15,885 nt of DNA. It comes from Sphingobacterium thalpophilum (GTDB lineage: Bacteria > Bacteroidota > Bacteroidia > Flavobacteriales > Flavobacteriaceae). The translations under genes and the position numbers were made by a program. Under the pieces are notes generated by a model. It saw only the letters and a list, made by a program, of their open reading frames with translations, made no database searches and had not been told where the DNA came from. This document shows positions 1-7,537 of this stretch, piece after piece. Each line of letters opens with the position of its first letter. Position 1 is the stretch's first letter. The DNA is taken from positions 1 through 15,885 of the forward strand of contig CALQBR020000007.1 of assembly GCA_943328865.2 (NCBI GenBank), given 5' to 3'.

Positions 1-228
1 GGAAGTTTGTTCTACTGAAATTTTACTGGGATAAATAATGTTTTCTGTGTTGAAAAAAGTAGGTAGTTTGTCCTTCGCTTTTGTTTTTCCAGCAATTTGA
101 TTAAGGATTTCTATCCAATCCATTGTTGGAAATGGATTTTTTACCAATGCCAATTTAGCAATGTCATTTCCAACATTTTTAGTAATAAAAGACTGAATTT
201 CTGTATTAAGTAAATCTTTATTTACCAT
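1..228 (-). CDS. THUMP-like class I SAM-dependent methyltransferase, N-terminal part (cut by window edge)
   Basis: An open frame of 76 codons reads leftwards from an ATG at 226-228 and leaves the window without a stop, so only the N-terminus is present. It begins MVNKDLLNTEIQSFI and contains FPTMDWIEILNQIAGKTKAK and a FFNTENIIYPSKISVEQTS stretch. This resembles the start of a flavobacterial family annotated as class I SAM-dependent methyltransferase with a THUMP-like domain; the catalytic Rossmann fold would lie outside the window, so no SAM motif can be seen. The substrate is unknown, probably an RNA. An exact TAAATTTG box lies 16 bases upstream of the start. It is separated from the upstream DUF4159 gene by 221 bases, so it is probably transcribed on its own. 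The family call rests on remembered resemblance of the N-terminus. Confidence 0.65.
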   Translation of the reverse strand, partial: MVNKDLLNTEIQSFITKNVGNDIAKLALVKNPFPTMDWIEILNQIAGKTKAKDKLPTFFNTENIIYPSKISVEQTS

Positions 229-243
229 CTTTTTTATTTTTTA

Positions 244-251
244 CAAATTTA
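244..251 (-). promoter_or_regulatory. -7 promoter box for the methyltransferase gene
   Basis: On the minus strand this reads TAAATTTG, an exact match to the Bacteroidota -7 consensus TAnnTTTG, 15 bases upstream of the ATG at 228. The leader that follows is A-rich without a Shine-Dalgarno sequence, which is normal for the phylum. I see no good -33 TTTG at 19-21 bases upstream, so the call rests on the -7 box alone. Confidence 0.4.
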
Positions 252-449
252 GGCCAAACAACAAAAAAACGATTTATAACGAGCTAATTTAAATGGTGAT
301 TTTTTTATATGTAGTTGGCCAAAAGACTTCTACAATTTAAATTGCTGCCATTCTTGTTTTTTTAATTATAGAAATTTACAATTCAATTTCATCAAATAAA
401 TATAGTGCTCAAGGTGATTCAAATTAAATTTTATATTTTTAAAATAGGA

Positions 450-1091
450 TTAATGATTAAATATATAATCAATAATATTCGCCCCCATCTTTAATGCTTT
501 TTCCCTTACCTCTAATGGATCATTGTGTACGTCAGCATCTTCCCATCCATCTCCTAAATCACTTTCGTAAGTGTAAAGTAAAACCAATCTACTTTGGATA
601 AAAATACCAAAAGCCTGAGGACGTTTGCCTTCATGCTCATGGATTTTTGGCATTCCACGTGGGAAGGAGTAAGGTTTTTGGAAAATAGCATGGGTTGCAG
701 GAATTTCGGTTAGGTCCTGATTGGGAAATATTTTTTTGATTTCTTTTCTAATGTATTCATCCATTCCATAGTTGTCGTCAATATGAAGAAAACCACCAGA
801 AGTCATGTAATTTAGCAAATTGAGAATCTCAGCATCATTGAAAACGACATTTCCATGTCCTGTCATGTGAATAAATGGGTAGGAAAATAAATCGGGACTA
901 CTGGGTTCTACAACTGCATTTTTAGTTTTGATTCGAGTTTGAATTTTTTGATTACAAAAAGTAATTAAATTAGGTAATGATGTTGGATTTGCATACCAAT
1001 CGCCACCACCGCTATATTTTAATAAAGCAATTTCCTGACTATTTACGGATAAACCAAAGGCAAAGCTGAAAATTAAAATTATTTTTTTCAT
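450..1091 (-). CDS. DUF4159 domain-containing secreted protein
   Basis: A 213-residue protein of unknown function. Residues 1-19 (MKKIILIFSFAFGLSVNSQ) form a Sec signal peptide: a lysine pair, a hydrophobic core, then a polar exit, so the mature protein is exported. The rest matches DUF4159 in character: HMTGHGNVVFNDAE near residues 75-88, then a short helix and SGGFLHIDDNYG near 98-109, as in gatekeeper folds related to glutamine amidotransferase-like domains. The GHG and DDNYG stretches are the most conserved-looking parts. No catalytic residue is established for the family. The ATG at 1089-1091 is the natural start because it opens the signal peptide. The gene lies 99 bases downstream of rsmE on the same strand and has a plausible promoter of its own in that gap. 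The molecular role is unknown; the family name is fairly secure, the function is not. Confidence 0.8.
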   Translation of the reverse strand: MKKIILIFSFAFGLSVNSQEIALLKYSGGGDWYANPTSLPNLITFCNQKIQTRIKTKNAVVEPSSPDLFSYPFIHMTGHGNVVFNDAEILNLLNYMTSGGFLHIDDNYGMDEYIRKEIKKIFPNQDLTEIPATHAIFQKPYSFPRGMPKIHEHEGKRPQAFGIFIQSRLVLLYTYESDLGDGWEDADVHNDPLEVREKALKMGANIIDYIFNH

Positions 1092-1160
1092 ATTAACTAC
1101 TATTTTTAAGGTAATAAGGGATGCTTTGGCTTTGTTATAATTTTAGCGATTAGATATCTA

Positions 1161-1190
1161 AAAAGGTACTTTGAATGTTTTTTTGTCAAA
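1161..1190 (-). promoter_or_regulatory. Candidate promoter of the DUF4159 gene
   Basis: On the minus strand a TTTG (1190 to 1187) is followed after 18 bases by TACCTTTT (1168 to 1161). This fits the Bacteroidota arrangement of a -33 TTTG and a -7 TAnnTTTG with one mismatch in the last base. It lies just after the rsmE stop codon and about 70 bases before the DUF4159 start, suggesting that DUF4159 can be transcribed apart from tsaD-rsmE. Confidence 0.4.
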
Positions 1191-1895
1191 TTAACTATTT
1201 ACAAACACCACGCTGTGGCAAGCGACAATTGCGGCGGTTTCAGTTCTTAATCGGGTGTTTCCTAAAGATACTGGTACGTATTTTTTCTCTAGCGCCAAAG
1301 CAATTTCTTTAATCGAAAAATCTCCTTCAGGTCCTATAAGCAGCGTTATATTTTCGTTGGTTTTTAAAACGGATTTTAAAGATTTTTTATCAGTTTCTTC
1401 ACAATGTGCAATTAGAAGTAGTCCATCGGGAGTTGTTTTTAAAAAATCTTTAAAAGTAATAGGCTCATTTAATTTAGGCAGATAAACCTGAAGCGATTGT
1501 TTCATGGCAGACTGAATGATTTTATCAAAACGATCTGTCTTAACAAATTTTCTTTCAGAATGATCGCAGATTATAGGCGTGATTTCGGAAATTCCCAGTT
1601 CAGTTGCTTTTTCTAGAAACCATTCGTAACGGTCATTCATTTTTGTGGGTGCTACCGCCAAATGCAATTGGTATTTTGGTAGGGGAGTTTTTTCAAAAGA
1701 AACAATTTTTACGGTACATTTTATATCGGAGCCTAGAATGATTTCGGTGGTAAATAAAACCCCCAAACCGTTAGTTACATGTAAAATATCACCTCCTTTT
1801 TTACGCATTACTTTGACAATGTGTTTGCTTTCTTCTTTGTCAAAAGAGAAGCTTTCGGTATTTTCGTTGATGTTTGGATTGTAGAATAATTGCAT
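1191..1895 (-). CDS. rsmE: 16S rRNA (uracil-1498-N3)-methyltransferase RsmE
   Basis: A 234-residue SPOUT-family enzyme that uses S-adenosylmethionine to methylate N3 of U1498 in helix 44 of 16S rRNA, acting on the assembled small subunit in the cytoplasm. The N-terminal PUA-like RNA-binding part carries HIVKVMRKKGGD at residues 25-36. The C-terminal trefoil-knot domain shows both SAM-binding motifs: IGPEGDFS at 187-194 and LGNTRLRTETA at 211-221. WFLEKATELG at 92-101 and the region around CDHSERK (110-116) are also typical. Length matches the family (about 230-245). The ATG at 1893-1895 is the start; the preceding tsaD stop is 6 bases away, so the two are almost certainly cotranscribed, both maintaining translational fidelity. 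No oddities. Confidence 0.95.
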   Translation of the reverse strand: MQLFYNPNINENTESFSFDKEESKHIVKVMRKKGGDILHVTNGLGVLFTTEIILGSDIKCTVKIVSFEKTPLPKYQLHLAVAPTKMNDRYEWFLEKATELGISEITPIICDHSERKFVKTDRFDKIIQSAMKQSLQVYLPKLNEPITFKDFLKTTPDGLLLIAHCEETDKKSLKSVLKTNENITLLIGPEGDFSIKEIALALEKKYVPVSLGNTRLRTETAAIVACHSVVFVNS

Positions 1896-1901
1896 TATTT
1901 T

Positions 1902-2924
1902 TTAGAATTGAATTCGTGCTTTCGAAACTACGGATGAATTTTCGAAATCTTTTATTAAAAGCTTTTGATAACCTACAATTCCAATCATAGCAGCATTATC
2001 GGTGGTATATTCAAATTTTGGAATGTAGGTTTTCCAACCATATTTTTTCTCTGTTTCTTTCAAGGCTTTTCGAATGCCAGAATTAGCAGATACACCGCCT
2101 CCAATAGCGATTTGTTTGATTCCTGTTTCTTTTACGGCTAATTTTAATTTGTCCATCAATATTTCAATAATGGTTTGCTGAATCGAGGCACAAATGTCAT
2201 TTAGATTTTGAGAAATGAAATCAGGGTTTTCGGCTTTCTTTTTTTGGATAAAGTATAGAATAGCTGTTTTTAATCCTGAAAAACTAAAATCCAATCCGGG
2301 TACTTTTGGTTTGGTAAAAGCAAAGGCTTTGGCATTTCCTAATTGTGCATATTGATCAACCAATGGGCCACCGGGATAAGGCAATCCAAGTATTTTAGCA
2401 CTTTTGTCAAAAGCTTCGCCTACAGCATCATCGGTGGTCTCACCTATAATTTTCATATTAAAAAAATCGTTTACTTGTACGATTTGGGTATGTCCTCCCG
2501 AAATAGTCAAGGCTAGAAAGGGGAAAGTTGGTTTTTCAAATCCTTTTTCAGCAATAAAATGAGCCAAAATATGTGCTTGCATGTGATTGACCGCAATTAA
2601 AGGAATGTCTAAGGCCAACGCCATTGATTTAGCAAATGAACTCCCTACTAAAAGTGATCCCATTAATCCAGGACCTTGGGTAAAAGCAATTGCGGATAAC
2701 TGTTCTTTTTGTATATTTGCTTTACGCAGTGCGGCATCAATTACAGGTACGATATTTTGCTGATGGGCACGGGATGCTAATTCAGGAACCACCCCTCCAA
2801 ATTCAGTATGAATCAATTGATTGGCTACTACGTTTGATAATACGGTGTCGTTGCTTAGTACAGCTGCTGCAGTATCGTCGCAGGAACTTTCTATTGCTAG
2901 TATAAAAACAGCCTGATTATGCAT
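1902..2924 (-). CDS. tsaD: tRNA N6-adenosine threonylcarbamoyltransferase TsaD
   Basis: A 340-residue cytoplasmic enzyme that transfers the threonylcarbamoyl group from threonylcarbamoyl-AMP to A37 of ANN-decoding tRNAs, with TsaB and TsaE as bacterial partners (neither is in this window). The ASKHA-type ATPase fold is visible: ILAIESSCDDTAAAV at 8-22, ELASRAHQQNI at 48-58, the metal ligands in NHMQAH (His114, His118), SGGHTQ at 142-147, the GLKTA segment near 217-221, GGGVSANS at 275-282, and TTDNAAMIG at 307-315 with metal-binding Asp309. Full length for the family (about 335-345). The ATG at 2922-2924 directly precedes the conserved N-terminal strand. It heads the tsaD-rsmE pair and is divergent from the TamB gene, with which it appears to share an overlapping promoter region. 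All expected catalytic residues are present. Confidence 0.97.
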   Translation of the reverse strand: MHNQAVFILAIESSCDDTAAAVLSNDTVLSNVVANQLIHTEFGGVVPELASRAHQQNIVPVIDAALRKANIQKEQLSAIAFTQGPGLMGSLLVGSSFAKSMALALDIPLIAVNHMQAHILAHFIAEKGFEKPTFPFLALTISGGHTQIVQVNDFFNMKIIGETTDDAVGEAFDKSAKILGLPYPGGPLVDQYAQLGNAKAFAFTKPKVPGLDFSFSGLKTAILYFIQKKKAENPDFISQNLNDICASIQQTIIEILMDKLKLAVKETGIKQIAIGGGVSANSGIRKALKETEKKYGWKTYIPKFEYTTDNAAMIGIVGYQKLLIKDFENSSVVSKARIQF

Positions 2925-2944
2925 AAAAGGCAGGGATTTTGAAT

Positions 2945-2952
2945 TATATTTG
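2945..2952 (+). promoter_or_regulatory. -7 promoter box for the TamB gene
   Basis: TATATTTG on the plus strand is an exact match to TAnnTTTG. A matching -33 would have to lie at about 2920-2926, over the tsaD start codon; no TTTG is seen there. Only one base separates this box from the minus-strand tsaD -7 box, so the two promoters cannot be occupied together. Confidence 0.4.
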
Positions 2953-2953
2953 A

Positions 2954-2981
2954 CAAATTTAAAACAATTAAAGGTATCAAA
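2954..2981 (-). promoter_or_regulatory. Candidate promoter of tsaD-rsmE
   Basis: On the minus strand TTTG (2981 to 2978) is followed after 16 bases by TAAATTTG (2961 to 2954), an exact -7 box. The spacing is slightly shorter than the usual 17-23. The predicted transcript would begin near 2947-2949 and give a leader of about 25 bases before the tsaD ATG. Confidence 0.45.
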
Positions 2982-3032
2982 AAATTTAAAAAAATAGTAT
3001 TTCGTTCCATCCTTGGACTAATTCTACTTTTA

Positions 3033-6000
3033 TTGGTATTGGGCATTGCACTTTCTCTTCCTGTTGTTCAAACAAAGATGGGTTCGTATCTTTCGGAAAT
3101 AATCAATAAAGATTATGGTACTGATATCAAAGTAGAGCAAGTTACCTTTTCTATTTTTGGCAGTGTGAAACTTAAAAAAGTGATGATTAAAGATCATCAT
3201 AAAGACACCTTATTTAGCGCTGATATTATAAAGACCAATGTTTTAAGTTTTAAAAAACTGTATAGTGGAGATTTGCTTTTTGGAGACATCCGAATAGGTG
3301 GATTGGTATTCAATATGAAAACCTATAAAGGGGAGCGGGATACTAATTTAGATCAATTTGTGTCTCTTTTTGACTCAAAAAAAGCTTCCAACAAAAAGTT
3401 TTTGATGCAGGCTAAAAATGTGTACATTGATGATAGTCGTTTTATATTTTTAGACGAAAACCGAAAAATTTCTAAGCTATTAGACTTTACTAAAATTGAT
3501 GCTGACGTGAGTAATTTTAAGATTTATGGACCAGATTTGACCATAAATATCCAAAAAATGAATTTCCAAGATCAATATGGTTTATCAGTCAAAAAACTGA
3601 GTACTAATTTCACTTACACCAAGAAATATATTAAATTAGAAAAACTAGACTTATTGACAGATGACTCCTTTTTGAAAGGAAATGTAATGATGAATTTTAA
3701 TAAAGAAGATTTTTCTGACTTCAATAATAAAGTAGTATTTAACGTCAACATTGATTCCGCTTCAATAGCAACAAATGATATTTTTTATTATTACAAGGAA
3801 TTTCAGAAAAACCAGAAATTCAAGTTAACTACTTCTATTAAAGGAACTTTAAACGATTTTAATGCCACTAATCTAAAGTTAGTAGATAGTAAAAAAACGC
3901 GGGTTATTGGAGATTTTAATTTTAAAAATCTTTTTGGTAAATCAAGTCAAGAATTTCGTATTAAAGGGAATTTAGAAAAAATAGCCTCTAATTATGATAA
4001 TCTCTCCTCACTATTACCTAATCTTTTAGGGAAAAATCTTCCAAAATCGTTACGCAAATTAGGTCAATTCAATCTAAGAGGGAAAACGGAAATTACTGCA
4101 ACGGCCATTGATGCCGATTTTTATATGTCCACTGCAATAGGGAATGTTCAATCCAATTTGACCATGATCAATATCAATAACATTGATCAAGTATCTTATA
4201 CAGGAAATATAATTTTAGAAAATTTTGGTATTGGTACTTTTTTGGGCAAAAAAGATTTAGGGGTAGTAAGTTTGAATCTGGATATTGATGGAAAAGGTTT
4301 TCAAGAGCAATCTTTGAATACAGCTTTCTTAGGGGATATTTATAAATTACAATACAAAGGCTATAATTATTCCAATATTGTGGTGAATGGCAAATTTAAA
4401 AATCCCATTTTTGAAGGCCAATTGAATGTAAATGATCCTAATTTATTTTTAGATTTTGATGGTTCAGTTAATTTAGGAAAAAAAGAGCTTTTCTTTGACT
4501 TCCATGCCAAAGTGGATTATGCCAATTTGGCGCAATTGAATTTGGTTAAATCAGATTCCATTTCTGTTTTCAAAGGAGATATAAAAATTCAAGTTTCTGG
4601 AAATAGTTTGGATGATCTTCAAGGGGATATTTATATTTCTGAGACCTCTTACCAAAATCAAAGAGATCTTTATCATTTTGATGATTTTACCATCAAATCG
4701 AGTTTTGATAATGAGCGTGTTCGTACCATTGCAATTAATTCACCCGATATTATTGAGGGGAAGATAGTCGGTAAATTTCAAGTGGGGCAATTGCAAAAAA
4801 TGGTTGAGAATTCCTTAGGCAGTCTCTATGCCAATTATGCTCCCAACAAGGTATTGAAAGGACAATTTCTGAAATTTGATTTTGCTATTTATAATAGAAT
4901 TATTGAAATATTTTATCCTGAAATTTCTGTTGGAGAAAACACCATTGTTCGAGGCAATATTAACTCAGATGATAATGAATTTAAATTTAATTTTAGTTCT
5001 CCAAAAATAACCGCTTTTGAGAATTATTTTGATACAGTTAATATTGGTATTGATAATAAAAATCCATTGTATAATGCATACATTGAAATGGATAGTATTA
5101 AAAATAAAAATTATAAAATATCCAATTTTAGTTTAATTAACGTAACGATGAATGACACCTTGTTTTTAAGGTCTGAATTCAAAGGTGGAAATAAAGCGGA
5201 AGATTATTTTAATTTAAACGTATATCATACCATTGACAAGCAAAAAAACAGTGTGGTTGGCATTCAAAAATCAGAAATAATGTTCAAAGATTATTTATGG
5301 TTTTTAAATGAAAAGGAGTCTGATAAAAACAAAATCATTTTCGATAAATCATTCAATAATTTTACAATTGATGATATTGTAATGACCCATCAAAACCAAA
5401 AAATTGAATTAAAAGGTTTTGTAAAAGGCACTTCTTATAAAGATTTAAGTTTGAGTTTTACAGATATTGATTTAAGTAAATTGATCCCTGATATCGAAAA
5501 ACTTAAAATTAAAGGAAACCTCAATGGGCAAGTTAACTTCAATCAAAAGGAAGGAATATATCAGCCGACGTCTTCTTTAACTGTTGATGATTTAAATGTC
5601 AATAATGCTGATTTAGGGAAGCTTAATTTAGATATAATTGGGGATGCGCAATTTAAAAAGTTCTTTGTTAATTCTACAATTGAAAATGTAAATCTGGAGT
5701 CGTTTAACGCAAAAGGCGATTTCTTTATAGAAAATAAAAGAATAATAACGAATCTTGATTTAAAATTTAATAATTTTAATTTAAGTGCTTTAAGTCTTTT
5801 AGGCGGTGATGTAATTACTAATATTAGAGGCTTTGTTTCAGGAAATTCAAGTATCGAAGGTGATTTAGATAATCCGGATATAAACGGAAGACTTTATCTG
5901 CAAAAGGCAGGACTTTCAATTCCGTATATGAATGTGAACTATGAATTGGAGCATAACACGATTGTTGATGTTACCGAAAGTTCATTTATAGTAAGAAATA

Positions 6001-7466
6001 CGGACATAACAGACACTAAATATAACACAAAAGGCATTTTAGAAGGAAGTGTAAAACACCGTAAATTTTCAGATTGGGTGTTGGATTTAAAAATTAAAAC
6101 CAACCGACTTTTAGCACTCGATACTAAAGATAGTGAAGATGCAGCTTATTATGGAACTGCTTTTATTGACGGTATCGCCACGATTTCAGGTCCTACAAAT
6201 GGATTGTTTATAAAAATTGATGCCAAATCAGAAAAAGGAACAATTGTAAAAATACCTATAAATGATGCCGATGCAGTAGGAACGACTAGTTATATTCATT
6301 TTTTAACCCCAAAAGAAAAATACAATATAGGCAAAGGGATTGTTGAAAAGACGCGTAATTATAATGGACTGGAGCTGGAGTTTGACCTTGATATCAACGA
6401 AAAAGCTGAAATAGAAGTTATTTTGGATAGGAATTCTGGACATGGAATGAAAGGAAAGGGGCGAGGGGGATTGTTATTAAAAATAAATACTTTAGGAAAA
6501 TTCAATATGTGGGGGGATTTTCAAGTGTATGATGGAACTTACAATTTTAAATATGCTGGGGTCATAGATAAGAAGTTCAACGTGAAAAAATTTGGCTCTA
6601 TTGTTTGGGAAGGCGATCCGATGCGAGCAGTTCTTAATCTTGAAGCCATCTATAGAACGACGGCAAATCCCGCAGTTTTATTAGAGAATCCATCTTTTAG
6701 TAAAAAAGTACCTGTCGAGGTAACAATTGGCGTTAGAGGAAGTTTGAGTAGTCCAGAACCTGATTTTAAGATTGATTTTCCAACGGTAAGTTCAATATTA
6801 AAATCGGAAATTCAATATAAACTGGACGATAAGGATACCAGACAAACCCAAGCTTTATATTTATTATCCGCTGGAGGTTTTTTAAGTCAGGAAGGTGTTA
6901 GTCAGTCCGATTTTGCGGGTAATTTATTCGAAAAAGCCAGTGGTTTGTTTTCTGATATTTTTCAGGATCAGGAGGGGGTATTTAATGTTGGGATTGATTA
7001 TGTATCAGCCGAAAACCGACCTGGATTTCAAACAGATGGCCGTGTTGGTGTTACCTTGACCACAAAAATAAACGAAAGAATTACAATTAATGGGAAACTA
7101 GGTGTTCCTGTGGGAGGTGTAAACGAATCAGCTATTGTGGGTAATGTAGAAGTTCAATATAGGGTAAATGAAGACGGAACCCTAAATCTGAGGATGTTCA
7201 ATAGAGAAAATGATATTAATTATATCGGCCAAGGAGGGATTGGATATACTCAGGGGACAGGGGTTTCATATGAGGTTGATTTTAATACATTCAAAGATTT
7301 AGTCAATAAAATATTCAAAAATAGTAAATTAGATAAGGAAGAAAAATCTCAAACGATTAGCCCCGATTCTAGTATTTCACCGGATAATACTGAACTTCCT
7401 GATGACAATGAACGGAAAATGGGGATTCCAAAAAACAATCAGGAAGCCATTCCAGAGGAAAATTAA
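3033..7466 (+). CDS. TamB-type translocation/assembly module protein (DUF490/AsmA-like)
   Basis: At least 1477 residues. TamB-family proteins are anchored in the inner membrane by an N-terminal helix and span the periplasm as a long beta-rich groove that contributes to lipid transport to, and protein assembly in, the outer membrane. Here SLPVVQTKMGSYLSEIIN near the N-terminus follows the end of a transmembrane helix, a long series of AsmA-like beta repeats fills the middle, and the C-terminal TamB domain is recognisable (GDFQVYDGTYNF near 1168-1180, then SSPEPDFKIDFPT and LYLLSAGGFL). The last 50 or so residues are a polar, acidic tail rich in S, P, D, E and N. The start given is a TTG, the first conventional start codon in frame, but it lies inside the membrane helix: the same frame is open back to 2943 and encodes KIVFRSILGLILLLL just before it. 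The true N-terminus is therefore probably upstream (for example ATT at 2967 or ATC at 2976). The protein contains no cysteine. Family secure; exact client unknown. Confidence 0.9.
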   Translation: MVLGIALSLPVVQTKMGSYLSEIINKDYGTDIKVEQVTFSIFGSVKLKKVMIKDHHKDTLFSADIIKTNVLSFKKLYSGDLLFGDIRIGGLVFNMKTYKGERDTNLDQFVSLFDSKKASNKKFLMQAKNVYIDDSRFIFLDENRKISKLLDFTKIDADVSNFKIYGPDLTINIQKMNFQDQYGLSVKKLSTNFTYTKKYIKLEKLDLLTDDSFLKGNVMMNFNKEDFSDFNNKVVFNVNIDSASIATNDIFYYYKEFQKNQKFKLTTSIKGTLNDFNATNLKLVDSKKTRVIGDFNFKNLFGKSSQEFRIKGNLEKIASNYDNLSSLLPNLLGKNLPKSLRKLGQFNLRGKTEITATAIDADFYMSTAIGNVQSNLTMININNIDQVSYTGNIILENFGIGTFLGKKDLGVVSLNLDIDGKGFQEQSLNTAFLGDIYKLQYKGYNYSNIVVNGKFKNPIFEGQLNVNDPNLFLDFDGSVNLGKKELFFDFHAKVDYANLAQLNLVKSDSISVFKGDIKIQVSGNSLDDLQGDIYISETSYQNQRDLYHFDDFTIKSSFDNERVRTIAINSPDIIEGKIVGKFQVGQLQKMVENSLGSLYANYAPNKVLKGQFLKFDFAIYNRIIEIFYPEISVGENTIVRGNINSDDNEFKFNFSSPKITAFENYFDTVNIGIDNKNPLYNAYIEMDSIKNKNYKISNFSLINVTMNDTLFLRSEFKGGNKAEDYFNLNVYHTIDKQKNSVVGIQKSEIMFKDYLWFLNEKESDKNKIIFDKSFNNFTIDDIVMTHQNQKIELKGFVKGTSYKDLSLSFTDIDLSKLIPDIEKLKIKGNLNGQVNFNQKEGIYQPTSSLTVDDLNVNNADLGKLNLDIIGDAQFKKFFVNSTIENVNLESFNAKGDFFIENKRIITNLDLKFNNFNLSALSLLGGDVITNIRGFVSGNSSIEGDLDNPDINGRLYLQKAGLSIPYMNVNYELEHNTIVDVTESSFIVRNTDITDTKYNTKGILEGSVKHRKFSDWVLDLKIKTNRLLALDTKDSEDAAYYGTAFIDGIATISGPTNGLFIKIDAKSEKGTIVKIPINDADAVGTTSYIHFLTPKEKYNIGKGIVEKTRNYNGLELEFDLDINEKAEIEVILDRNSGHGMKGKGRGGLLLKINTLGKFNMWGDFQVYDGTYNFKYAGVIDKKFNVKKFGSIVWEGDPMRAVLNLEAIYRTTANPAVLLENPSFSKKVPVEVTIGVRGSLSSPEPDFKIDFPTVSSILKSEIQYKLDDKDTRQTQALYLLSAGGFLSQEGVSQSDFAGNLFEKASGLFSDIFQDQEGVFNVGIDYVSAENRPGFQTDGRVGVTLTTKINERITINGKLGVPVGGVNESAIVGNVEVQYRVNEDGTLNLRMFNRENDINYIGQGGIGYTQGTGVSYEVDFNTFKDLVNKIFKNSKLDKEEKSQTISPDSSISPDNTELPDDNERKMGIPKNNQEAIPEEN

Positions 7467-7467
7467 A

Positions 7468-7484
7468 ATATAGCAACGCTATAT
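7468..7484. other. Short perfect hairpin after the TamB gene
   Basis: A 7-base perfect inverted repeat, ATATAGC and GCTATAT, around an AAC loop begins 1 base after the TamB stop codon. A further GAGG (7455-7458) and CCTC (7492-7495) could add an outer clamp, followed by a short ATTTTA. The stem is A+T-rich and there is no clear uridine run directly after it, so it could be a weak terminator or an mRNA 3'-end stabiliser. Confidence 0.35.
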
Positions 7485-7537
7485 AATAAAGCCTCATTTT
7501 AAAACTAATATATTTAAGTCCTTTTAAATCAGCTATA

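Noticed and set aside
229..449. Possible small gene or RNA in the 221-base gap between the methyltransferase and DUF4159 genes
   Set aside because: No open frame of useful length and no convincing hairpin or conserved RNA structure; only the -7 box at 244-251 stands out.
2950..2997. TTG at 2950 opening a 15-codon frame as an alternative TamB start
   Set aside because: It ends at a TAG (2995) unless the ribosome slips on the A-run, and the TTG is part of the promoter-like TATATTTG.
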